From contig NZ_CP054836.1 of assembly GCF_013358405.1 (NCBI RefSeq), positions 2,480,001 to 2,544,000 on the forward strand: a stretch of 64,000 bases of DNA, read 5' to 3'. Shown one piece after another: positions 57,292 through 64,000 of this stretch. Every line of letters starts with the position of its first letter. Position 1 is the stretch's first letter. The notes below the pieces were generated by a model that had not been told where the DNA came from, made no database searches, and was given only the letters and a program-made list of their open reading frames with translations. Position numbers and translations under genes: made by a program. This DNA is from Oricola thermophila. GTDB lineage: Bacteria > Pseudomonadota > Alphaproteobacteria > Rhizobiales > Rhizobiaceae.

Positions 57292-58596
57292 CTAGCGGAA
57301 CATCGCCTGCGGAATCAGCAGCGCGATCTGCGGAAAGACCACGATCACCAGCAGGCACGCCGCCATCGCGAACCAGAACGGCAGAACGCCGCGGAAGATG
57401 GTCCCCATTGAAACATCTTCCGCAACACTCTTCACCACGAAGACATTCAGCCCCACGGGCGGCGTGATCATGCCCATCTCGATAACGATCACGGCAATCA
57501 CGCCGAACCAGATCGGATCGAAGCCGGCCGCAGTGACGATAGGAAAGAAGATGGGGATCGTCACGACGAGCATTGCCAGACCGTCCATGAACATGCCCAG
57601 AGCAAGATAGGCAAGCACGATCAGGAACAACAGGCCGTACGGACCGAAACCCGCTGCGGTCATGGTTTCGCCGAGCGTCGCTGGCAATTCGGTAAGCGCA
57701 AGGAATGGATTGAGAACGCTCGCGCCGATGATGATCAGATAGAGCATTGCCGTGGTGCGCACTGTGTCGGAAACGGCCTTCACGGCCTGCTCCCGGTTCA
57801 TGTTCCCGGAAATGCCGGCCATCAGGGCCACCATTCCCGCTCCCACGCCCGCGGCCTCTACCGGAGTGAATATCCCCAGATAGATGCCACCGATCGAGAC
57901 CACGATCACCAGAAGCAACGGCATTGCCCTGAGCAGTGCCTTGAACCGCTCTTCAAACGGCACGAATTCTCCACGCGGCCCGGCACCCGGGTTGCGCAAA
58001 GTCACGAACGCAATGGCCCCCATGAAGAATGCTGTCAGCAGAAGGCCGGGCAGGATACCTGCCATGAAAAGCTGCCCGATGCTCTCCTCGGTCAGAATCG
58101 CGTAGATCACGAAACCGGTCGAGGGCGGGATTAGGAAACCCAGCGTCCCCCCTGCCGCCACGGCACCTGTCGACAATGCATCGGAATAGCCGAAACGCTT
58201 CATCTCCGGCAGGGCGACCCGCCCGATCGTCACAGCAGTGGCCACAGACGACCCGCTGACGGCGGAGAAGGCGGCACAGCCAACAATCGATGCCGATGCC
58301 AGCCCCCCACGCAACCATCCAACCCAGGCAAAGGCAGCCTCGTAAAGCCGACTGCTGAAGCCTGCCGCGGAGGCTATGTTTCCCATCAGGACGAAGAGAG
58401 GAATCACCGTGAGCGAATAATTGGAAGCCGATGAAAAGGTCTCGGTCAGCAGCAGCGCATTGGCAGACCGGGTTCCGTTCAGGATCACCGTTCCGAAATA
58501 GCCTACCGCAAGCATCGCCATGCCCACGGGCATGCGCAAAATCATCAGTACGAACATTGCGCCGATGCCGCAGAGCCCAATTGCAAAATCACTCAT
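57292..58596 (-). CDS. TRAP transporter large permease (DctM-like), aromatic-acid locus
   Basis: A 434-aa membrane protein with about 12 hydrophobic segments. The family blocks NYSLTVIPLFVLMGN, SAVSGSSVATAVTIGRVALPEMKR and AAGGTLGFLIPPSTGFVIYA are present. It carries out sodium-driven uptake with the two genes upstream. The ATG at 58596 overlaps the dctQ-like stop by 8 nt; the frame is open further upstream but inside dctQ. The nearby hydroxylase and thioesterase suggest an aromatic or other organic acid as substrate. Confidence 0.93.
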   Translation of the reverse strand: MSDFAIGLCGIGAMFVLMILRMPVGMAMLAVGYFGTVILNGTRSANALLLTETFSSASNYSLTVIPLFVLMGNIASAAGFSSRLYEAAFAWVGWLRGGLASASIVGCAAFSAVSGSSVATAVTIGRVALPEMKRFGYSDALSTGAVAAGGTLGFLIPPSTGFVIYAILTEESIGQLFMAGILPGLLLTAFFMGAIAFVTLRNPGAGPRGEFVPFEERFKALLRAMPLLLVIVVSIGGIYLGIFTPVEAAGVGAGMVALMAGISGNMNREQAVKAVSDTVRTTAMLYLIIIGASVLNPFLALTELPATLGETMTAAGFGPYGLLFLIVLAYLALGMFMDGLAMLVVTIPIFFPIVTAAGFDPIWFGVIAVIVIEMGMITPPVGLNVFVVKSVAEDVSMGTIFRGVLPFWFAMAACLLVIVVFPQIALLIPQAMFR

Positions 58597-59116
58597 TGCG
58601 GTTCGCTCCGGTTCGAAGAACATCAACGAATTGCAGGACCAGCACGACTGCATAGAGGACGGACCCGAGCACGATCAGCCCGTAGAAAGGCCACAGCGGT
58701 ATGGCGAGCATATTGGTCGCATCGCCGAACTCGGCCGCATCCTTCAGCTTGGCCCAGGCACGCAAGGCAAGCCGATAGAGCAGGAAGGCAGCGATCGCGC
58801 GCGCAAGCAGGTCGCCAACGAATCTCCCCCACGCGCCGATCACGCCATCCATCACGTCAACACGGATATGGTCCTCGTGCTGCGCGGCCACGGGCATCGC
58901 AAGCATAACCAGCGCGACCGAAACAAGCTGGATGATCTCGTTGGAGCCCAAAATCGGCGTCCCGAAGACATAGCGCATGACGACCCCGGCAAAGGTTGCC
59001 ACGAGCAGCAAGACTAGCGAGACCGATGACAGCACCGTCAACACGCGAACGGCCCATCCGACGGTCGTCGAATGGGCCAGTCCGCGCGGCTTTTTCACCG
59101 CGGCTTCGTCAGTCAT
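58589..59116 (-). CDS. TRAP transporter small permease (DctQ-like), aromatic-acid locus
   Basis: A 175-aa membrane protein with four hydrophobic segments and the DctQ-type pattern (VMRYVFGTPILGSNEIIQL after helix 1; HEDHIRVDVMDG in the first loop). It overlaps both neighbours by 8 nt, so the operon dctP-dctQ-dctM is tightly coupled. Confidence 0.9.
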   Translation of the reverse strand: MTDEAAVKKPRGLAHSTTVGWAVRVLTVLSSVSLVLLLVATFAGVVMRYVFGTPILGSNEIIQLVSVALVMLAMPVAAQHEDHIRVDVMDGVIGAWGRFVGDLLARAIAAFLLYRLALRAWAKLKDAAEFGDATNMLAIPLWPFYGLIVLGSVLYAVVLVLQFVDVLRTGANRNE

Positions 59117-60098
59117 TTCGAAGGGCTTCTACATAGGCCCTGGCTTCGATGCCGTTGGCCTCCGCTTCTTCGACGATCCGTTCCACGGCCGCTGCCGAGG
59201 CCTCGTTGAATTTCGCGACTTCGTCGGCCGACAGTTGAATGTGCTCCTTGCCCTCGTCGGATGCAAAATCCGCGAGGATGCTGTCAGCCTTGCTCACCCA
59301 GGCCTTGCCGCCCCGGATTGCAGCCTCACGTCCCGCATCCAGCACGATCTTCTGCTGCTCATCAGACAGATCGCGGAAGCTGTCGCGATTCATCAGAAGG
59401 AAGAATTCCGAGATCGTCGTATCCATTCCCGTGGTGACGTATTTCGTCACTTCAGCCAACCGGAATGCCGTGAGCGCGGTCGCATCGATCAACGCACCAT
59501 CAAGCACTCCGGTCTGCATCGCATTGTAGATCTCGGAGGCGGGCATGGAAACCGGCGTTCCACCCCATGCCTCCACGACCACCCCGGCATTCCGCGAAGG
59601 CACGCGGATCTTCAGACCCTTGAGGTCTTCCATGGTGCGCACGGGCTTTTCCGCGGTGAAAAGCAGGTTCGGCGCATTGTTCCAGAGGCCAAGCAGAACC
59701 ACGCGGCGATACTCGTCGGAAAGCATGTCGATATTGGCAATGATCCGCTCGGTGCCCGTTTCGGGAGAGATCACGCCCGGAAGCTCGGTCAGCAGGGTCT
59801 TCGGGAAAATCGATGCCGTATAGCCCGGCAGACCGAACGCGATATCAGCCACGCCGTCGACCGCACGGTTGTACTGCTCGGCCGGGCCCGGTCCGAGTTC
59901 GCCGCCCATGAATATGCTCACGGTGATCTCGCCGCCGGTAGCCGTCTCGATCGCCTCCGCGAAAGGCTTGTAGACATCCTCCACGACGAAGTGAGACGGC
60001 GGCTGGAAGTCGGCCAGCTTCAAATCGCGCGCCGAGGCCAGCGGCGCCATCATAACCAGTGCGGCCGCAACGGCCGCAGTGAGTGTCCTTTTCAGCAT
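59109..60098 (-). CDS. TRAP transporter substrate-binding protein (DctP-like), aromatic-acid locus
   Basis: A 329-aa periplasmic protein. The Sec signal is cut probably after LASA (about 24). The DctP middle region KGLKIRVPSRNAGVVVEAWGGTPV (about 150-173) includes the arginine that binds a carboxylate, and SEIYNAMQTGVLDGALID follows. The ATG at 60098 was chosen because it begins the signal peptide; upstream in-frame residues do not. It leads the operon. The promoter is in the divergent region shared with a thioesterase gene. Confidence 0.92.
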   Translation of the reverse strand: MLKRTLTAAVAAALVMMAPLASARDLKLADFQPPSHFVVEDVYKPFAEAIETATGGEITVSIFMGGELGPGPAEQYNRAVDGVADIAFGLPGYTASIFPKTLLTELPGVISPETGTERIIANIDMLSDEYRRVVLLGLWNNAPNLLFTAEKPVRTMEDLKGLKIRVPSRNAGVVVEAWGGTPVSMPASEIYNAMQTGVLDGALIDATALTAFRLAEVTKYVTTGMDTTISEFFLLMNRDSFRDLSDEQQKIVLDAGREAAIRGGKAWVSKADSILADFASDEGKEHIQLSADEVAKFNEASAAAVERIVEEAEANGIEARAYVEALRND

Positions 60099-60577
60099 CT
60101 TCCTCTCTACTCCTGTTTCGGATGCTCGGGCGGCCCCGGAGGGATCGCCTTTCGCAGGCATTTCCGCGCGACGACGCAGCAACGCACGGCATTGCGAGCC
60201 GCCGTTGCCGGTGGCCGCGGAAAAGTTCAGGCTGTCCTAGTGGTGCTCTTCGAGCGGCTCCCGGTCTCCCGCAGCAGGCAGACGGAAACCGCAGGGATGA
60301 CATCGCATCGTCCGGTCTTCCATCGAGACTTGATTGATAAGTCGACGTACCATAAGCACGGATTTGCGAATGCGGTCAATCAAAAAGTAAGTGCATTTAC
60401 TAGTTTGCGAAGACGACTGGCCTGTAGAGGCGGTCAGCCGAACATTCCGGCCGCAATGCCGCCAATCGGGAGATCGTGGACGGATCCCGACCTGTCCCGC
60501 AACCCCGGTTCCAATTCCCGGGACCGCGACTAGTATTTCCCAATGACAACAGCCTTTTCAGGCATGGAGATGGGGGA
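60099..60577. other. Divergent promoter region between TRAP operon and thioesterase
   Basis: A 479-bp region without a convincing gene. It is GC-rich at the flanks and AT-richer between about 60330 and 60410, where two palindrome-like sequences lie (60336-60351 and 60386-60401, centres 50 bp apart). These are the best candidates for regulator sites of the divergent genes. Confidence 0.45.
60386..60401. promoter_or_regulatory. Candidate MarR operator in the TRAP/thioesterase divergent region
   Basis: AGTAAGTGCATTTACT is a 16-bp palindrome (14 of 16 symmetric) that shares 11 of 16 bases, including the TAAGTG core, with the sequence at 56712-56727 between the hydroxylase and the MarR gene. A weaker relative (GATAAGTCGACGTACC) lies at 60336-60351. 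The pattern suggests common control by the MarR protein. Confidence 0.5.
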
Positions 60578-61012
60578 ATGGAAATGGAATTCGAATGCTA
60601 TCGCGGCGTCGTGCATCCCTGGCTCTGCGATGCAATGGGGCACATGACGACTCGTCACTACACCGCGATGTTCGATGACGCCTCCTATCACATGTTCTCA
60701 ATGCTCGGTTTCACGCCCGAACACCTCGCTTCAGGCATCGGCCTCGCAGACGTGAAACTGACAACCTCGTTTCTCGCCGAACTGAATGCCGGGGCGCTCG
60801 TCATCATCCACGGCAAGGTGACACGCATCGGCACGAAATCGCTGACCGCCTTCTACCGGATGAGCAATCTGCACACCGGCGAGACAGCGGCGACCGTGGA
60901 AGCCGTGACGGCGCAGTTCAACCTGAAGACCCGACGGGCCATCCCGCTCCTGCCGGAAATCCGCGAGGGTGCCGCGCGGCATCTCGCGGAAGGGACCGCC
61001 CCGCCAGCCTGA
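60578..61012 (+). CDS. Hotdog-fold acyl-CoA thioesterase (4-hydroxybenzoyl-CoA thioesterase-like)
   Basis: A 144-aa single-hotdog protein. The family start and active-site helix are clear: HPWLCDAMGHMTTRHYTAMFDDASYHM (about 11-37), followed by LADVKLTTSFLAELNAG and the strand KSLTAFYRMSN. The aspartate-glycine-type catalytic loop is replaced by DAMGH, as in many bacterial relatives. The start at 60578 follows GGAGATGGGGG. It likely hydrolyses a short or aromatic acyl-CoA in the cytoplasm. It is divergent from the TRAP operon and convergent with the small protein gene downstream. Confidence 0.85.
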   Translation: MEMEFECYRGVVHPWLCDAMGHMTTRHYTAMFDDASYHMFSMLGFTPEHLASGIGLADVKLTTSFLAELNAGALVIIHGKVTRIGTKSLTAFYRMSNLHTGETAATVEAVTAQFNLKTRRAIPLLPEIREGAARHLAEGTAPPA

Positions 61013-61034
61013 TGCTCTCCTACGACAAGCGCGG

Positions 61035-61589
61035 TCAGCTCTTGAAGCCGTATTTGCGCATGATCGCCCAGATCGCCTTGTTCAGCGCCACAAGCTGCGC
61101 GATGCTGTCGCTGATGCGGTCGATTTCGCGGGCATCGAGCTGCTCGACCTTGCCGTACCGCACCGCATCCCGGCTTTCGACTATCCGCATCAGTTGCGTC
61201 GCCCCGCGACCGCTTTCCGGATCGAAGGAATAGATGCAGTGATTGTATTTGTTGCGCAGACGCAGTTCCCGCGTCAGCTTCCGGCTGACTTCGAGGACGG
61301 CATCCCTGCAATCCTTGGGAGTCTTCTCCATCTTCGCAAGTCTTTCGACCAGATCGATTCGCGCGCGCGGCGTGTTCAGCGTCAGGAAAATGATGATGGC
61401 GGTTTCCTTGTCCGTACGCGCCAGCCCCCCAATCAGGTAGATCAGAAGACTCTCCGTATTTGTCCACGTGTAATTGAGCTGCCCTATGAGAAGCAGTATG
61501 CGCTGCAATTCGGCAGCCGGGTCTTCGAAGGCTCGGCCCGATGATGCCGCAGCAGATGTTGGCTTCCCCGACTTCACGACCTGAGCCAT
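61035..61589 (-). CDS. Conserved-looking hypothetical protein downstream of LuxR-type regulator
   Basis: A 184-aa, mostly helical protein that I do not recognise. It has no signal peptide. A hydrophobic central part (LLLIGQLNYTWTNTESLLIYLIGGLARTD, about 33-61, then AIIIFLTLN) is followed by a basic helix region (SRKLTRELRLRNKYNHCIYSF) and an acidic C-terminal helix. The alternating hydrophobic pattern looks like a soluble helical bundle rather than a membrane protein. The ATG at 61589 is 8 bp past the LuxR-type stop (61597), which implies one transcript and possibly a functional partnership. Confidence 0.75.
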   Translation of the reverse strand: MAQVVKSGKPTSAAASSGRAFEDPAAELQRILLLIGQLNYTWTNTESLLIYLIGGLARTDKETAIIIFLTLNTPRARIDLVERLAKMEKTPKDCRDAVLEVSRKLTRELRLRNKYNHCIYSFDPESGRGATQLMRIVESRDAVRYGKVEQLDAREIDRISDSIAQLVALNKAIWAIMRKYGFKS

Positions 61590-61596
61590 CGGCAGA

Positions 61597-62379
61597 TCAC
61601 GCCTGCACGCCCGGCGTTTTCTCGTTCGCAAAGAAGAGCGCCGCGGCCTCGGTACGGTTGTGAACACCGAGCTTCTTGATGATGTTGTGAATGTGTATCT
61701 TGACCGTGTTCTCCGACAACTCCAGATCGGCCGCGATAACCTTGTTCTGGCAACCCTGCGCCACCATGCACAGGACTTCCTGTTCCCTGGTCGTCAGCTT
61801 CTCCAACATGCGCCGTGCAGCTTCCGGCCTGGCCGCGCTCGCCAGATCGGCCTGGATGCTTGCGGAATCCGCCACTCGGTGATGAGCGCCCTGCAGCTTG
61901 CGAATCAGGTTCGGCGGGATGTACTCGCCACCCTTCAGCATGATCTGCAGAATCGACAGCCAAATATCGAGATTCACATCCGTCGGCAGGATGCCCTTCA
62001 CCGCCCCCGACAAGATACGACTCACCAGGAAATCGTCCGGATCAAGATGCATCGGCGCCATAACAGCGACCGTGGATGCCGGATCCGGAAACCGGGCCTC
62101 GTCGTCGAGGCTCGCAAATTCCGCGTAACAGGCCAGGTCGATCAAAATCAGCTGTGTGTTCGATTGCGCCAGTTCCCGGGCCTGAGCGGCTTCGGGAATC
62201 AACCGAACATCGAGCCATGGAAATGCCCTCTCCACCGCCGCATGCAGGGCATCGGACATCGTATCCTGGCGTGCGATGATGAGAAGCATCCGTCGCGACC
62301 CGCCAGCCGGAGCGGGCCCGCCCGGTGTGGAAAAGATGCTGTTGGACAAGTTTTTGGGTAGAATAGCATTCTGGAACAT
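61597..62379 (-). CDS. LuxR/NarL-type response regulator, CsgD-like
   Basis: A 260-aa regulator with a degenerate N-terminal receiver-like domain (about 30-150) and a C-terminal LuxR helix-turn-helix (about 190-250): LTTREQEVLCMVAQG, then SENTVKIHIHNIIKKLGVHNRTEA. The recognition part resembles CsgD and VpsT, matrix and biofilm regulators. The acidic pair of a normal receiver is missing near the N-terminus, although an aspartate (LILIDLACY) is near the phosphorylation position. The ATG at 62379 follows GGGAGG. A divergent low-complexity protein gene 758 bp upstream is a possible target. Confidence 0.86.
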   Translation of the reverse strand: MFQNAILPKNLSNSIFSTPGGPAPAGGSRRMLLIIARQDTMSDALHAAVERAFPWLDVRLIPEAAQARELAQSNTQLILIDLACYAEFASLDDEARFPDPASTVAVMAPMHLDPDDFLVSRILSGAVKGILPTDVNLDIWLSILQIMLKGGEYIPPNLIRKLQGAHHRVADSASIQADLASAARPEAARRMLEKLTTREQEVLCMVAQGCQNKVIAADLELSENTVKIHIHNIIKKLGVHNRTEAAALFFANEKTPGVQA

Positions 62380-63137
62380 TCTGGCCCTCCCGACCCTGAA
62401 TTGAACAAGGGTTAACTCCCAGACATGCCCCTAGGGAAGAAAATCTAAACCATATCAATGGGAAGAGGAATAGCCCGATTGGTCTATGCCGATGAAATCC
62501 TACCCATTCGGGTTAATCATTTATCCTCCAAATTGACGCTTGGCCGAGCTTCCATTTCTTGGGAGCCGCCGACCAAATAATGCTCAATACCAAGATTTAA
62601 CAGTGAAATCTGGCCTGCTGATTCGCGAGTTTCGGGATGCGCGAATCAGCTTGGGGCCAAGCTTCTCGACTTCCCAAGCGTTCGTTCTTCACACAGCTTT
62701 TTTCGGCCAGGTCACTCGCCGCGACATTATCCCCAGCCGCATCACCGCCGCGAGTCCCGATATGGCACACATTCCTTCGCGGAAACCGCTGCCGGACGCC
62801 CGGAATAGACCTATGGGTGTAGCGCGAAATGTTGTCTTTAGCGCTGCCAAGGTCGGCGCGACACTCCCTCCGTTACATGGGGCGGGAATATCAGGACAAA
62901 GCGTTCGGCAGCTTCCCGATTCGTGCCTTGCCCCGATTGGCCCGCCTCCACCTGAAACATCAGGATGGGAGGACATCCACGACGACAATTCCAAACACGA
63001 TTCCGAGGTGCACGCCGCGTAGGCTCGCGTCCGCGCCCTCGAACACCAAGAAATCCTAGAAACAGACCGAACGGCAAAGACCCAAAACAGATGAATTGCG
63101 GTCACGCTGTCCCGGTCTTCCATAAAGGAAGAAGACA
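62380..63137. other. Long gene-poor region between the CsgD-like regulator and the low-complexity gene
   Basis: A 758-bp stretch without a recognised gene. Frames of 150-160 codons exist on both strands here, but their composition is not protein-like and they lack a ribosome site. The part next to the regulator (about 62400-62610) is AT-rich, unlike the rest of the window, and probably holds promoters. A perfect inverted repeat is at 62617-62650. A long upstream region is common for biofilm-matrix genes with complex control. Confidence 0.45.
62617..62650. repeat. Perfect 11-bp inverted repeat
   Basis: GCTGATTCGCG (62617-62627) and its exact complement CGCGAATCAGC (62640-62650) flank a 12-nt loop; outer TGGCC/GGCCA arms extend the pairing with small bulges. 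There is no T-run, so it may be a protein-binding site, part of an untranslated leader, or a small RNA element. Confidence 0.55.
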
Positions 63138-64000
63138 ATGAACAGACATTGGTTCCCATGGGACTGGCAGAGACAAGACCAGGATCAAGAGCAGGATCAG
63201 GATCAGTGGCAAGATCAGGATCAGTGGCAGGTTCAATTCGGCAAATCGATCAGTGAAGCCGATTCGGACTCTGATGCCGATGCCAAGTCCGAAAGCGAAT
63301 CCGAAGCGGATTCGGATGCCAAGTCGGAATCGGAAAGCGAAGCCGAGGCCGAAGCGAAGTCCGAAAGCGAATCCGATTCCGACGCCGACGCCAAGGCTGA
63401 CGCAAACGCAGACGCCGATGCTGACGTCGACGTGAAGGTCGAGAACGAAAACGAGAACAAGAATATCAACATCAACAAGGCGGAACTGGAGAGCAAAACC
63501 GATGTCGATGTTGATGTCGACGTGAACGCCGATCTCGACCCGTTCTCAGACATCGAACTCGAAGACTCCGATGTCGAGAACCTTATCGTCAACAAGAGCG
63601 GAACGGTCGACCTTGATCCCGGCGACGACATCGACGTCGCGATTTCCGGGCTCAACAACTCGCTCAACGGCGTCGGAAACGACAATGCCATCGTCATCAA
63701 CCAGGTCGCGACTCTCGAAGACAACGACAAGCTTGATGAAGCCAAGGTCGATAACGACGGCGGCTTCACGCAGCGCTTCGATGTCAGGGGTGGTACGGCC
63801 GAGGCATCCGAAGGCATCGAAGCCGGCGGAACGGGCGGCGACAGCGACGGCGATGCCAAGAGCGAAGGTGGCGAAGGCGACGATGCCGATGCCAAGGCCG
63901 ACGACGCCTATGCCTATGGCGGCGCCGGTGGCTACGGCGACGGTGGCGAAGCGACCGGAGGCGATGGCGCGATTGGCGGCGATGCCGGCGCTATCTCGGC
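63138..64000 (+). CDS. Acidic low-complexity protein with alternating dipeptides (partial, runs off window)
   Basis: An open frame of at least 287 codons, starting ATG after AAAGGAAG and still open at the window end. It has no signal peptide. Residues 1-35 are tryptophan-, glutamine- and aspartate-rich (Q/D alternating). Residues about 40-110 alternate D or E with S or A, broken by AK every few dipeptides. Then come V-D, E-N and I-N alternations, a more ordinary segment (about 130-210) containing GLNNSLNGVGNDNAIVINQ, and a glycine/alanine/aspartate-rich tail. Synonymous codons vary, so the pattern is kept at protein level. The function is unknown; an extracellular matrix, adhesin or calcium-binding role is a guess. 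Confidence 0.78.
   Translation, partial: MNRHWFPWDWQRQDQDQEQDQDQWQDQDQWQVQFGKSISEADSDSDADAKSESESEADSDAKSESESEAEAEAKSESESDSDADAKADANADADADVDVKVENENENKNININKAELESKTDVDVDVDVNADLDPFSDIELEDSDVENLIVNKSGTVDLDPGDDIDVAISGLNNSLNGVGNDNAIVINQVATLEDNDKLDEAKVDNDGGFTQRFDVRGGTAEASEGIEAGGTGGDSDGDAKSEGGEGDDADAKADDAYAYGGAGGYGDGGEATGGDGAIGGDAGAIS

Noticed and set aside
62718..62730. TTATCCCCA resembling a DnaA box
   Set aside because: A single imperfect match with no cluster, no dnaA/dnaN or repABC genes nearby; not evidence of an origin.
62540..63159. Overlapping frames of about 160 codons on both strands in the gene-poor region
   Set aside because: Neither has a ribosome site, a recognisable fold or protein-like composition; they look like chance frames in GC-rich DNA.
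63233..63895. Minus-strand serine-rich frame of 220 codons
   Set aside because: It is the antisense shadow of the low-complexity gene: GAx codons read backwards as serine and leucine codons. The plus-strand frame has a start with ribosome site.

Overview
The window looks like a chromosomal or megaplasmid segment of a GC-rich alphaproteobacterium, most likely of the Rhizobiales/Hyphomicrobiales (Mesorhizobium-, Hoeflea- or Stappia-like). The basis is the strong GC bias at third codon positions, the density of ABC and TRAP uptake operons, the Smo-type polyol operon with mtlK, the hyuA/hyuB pair and the secondary FtsH cassette. No rRNA, tRNA, CRISPR array, insertion sequence, integrase or replication origin was seen. 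This is an accessory catabolic region: one uptake operon after another, each with its own enzymes and usually its own regulator.

Layout. (1) 1-1150, minus: two dipeptide/oligopeptide-type ABC permeases, the second cut by the window edge. (2) 1544-18555: a putative single regulon under a LacI-family repressor (7755-8786). It holds a sugar-type ABC transporter with a histidinol-dehydrogenase-like enzyme and an SDR (minus), hyuA/hyuB (minus), and a plus-strand operon with a LeuCD-type hydro-lyase, a cysteine amidohydrolase, an isocitrate-lyase-superfamily lyase, a hydroxyacyl-CoA-dehydrogenase-like enzyme and an iron alcohol dehydrogenase. An identical 14-bp palindrome lies upstream of the transporter (7515-7528) and in the hyuA/leuC divergent promoter (12704-12717), tying these operons together. 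(3) 19049-23135: a polyamine-type (PotDABC-like) ABC operon. (4) 23508-28135: a TRAP transporter diverging from a RidA/ornithine-cyclodeaminase-like pair. (5) 28265-40693: a second LacI regulator facing a carbohydrate ABC transporter, a GH43 glycosidase, an aldo/keto reductase, and two Gfo/Idh/MocA dehydrogenases with two xylose-isomerase-like TIM-barrel proteins. This enzyme set recalls oxidation-elimination-hydration-reduction (levoglucosan or 3-keto-glycoside) pathways. (6) 40715-46098, minus: glycosyltransferase, amylo-alpha-1,6-glucosidase-like protein and a secondary FtsH protease. (7) 46334-54512, minus: polyol (sorbitol/mannitol) operon with SorC-type regulator and HAD phosphatase. (8) 54726-61012: an aromatic-hydroxylase gene with a divergent MarR regulator, a TRAP transporter and a hotdog thioesterase; both promoter regions carry a similar imperfect palindrome. 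(9) 61035-64000: an uncharacterised small protein, a CsgD/NarL-like regulator, a 758-bp gene-poor stretch, and the start of a very unusual acidic low-complexity protein running off the window.

The best candidates for something undescribed are the LacI-linked hyuAB/amidase/LeuCD/lyase pathway in region 2 and the alternating-dipeptide protein at the right edge. Function calls come from reading motifs by eye; no database search was possible.
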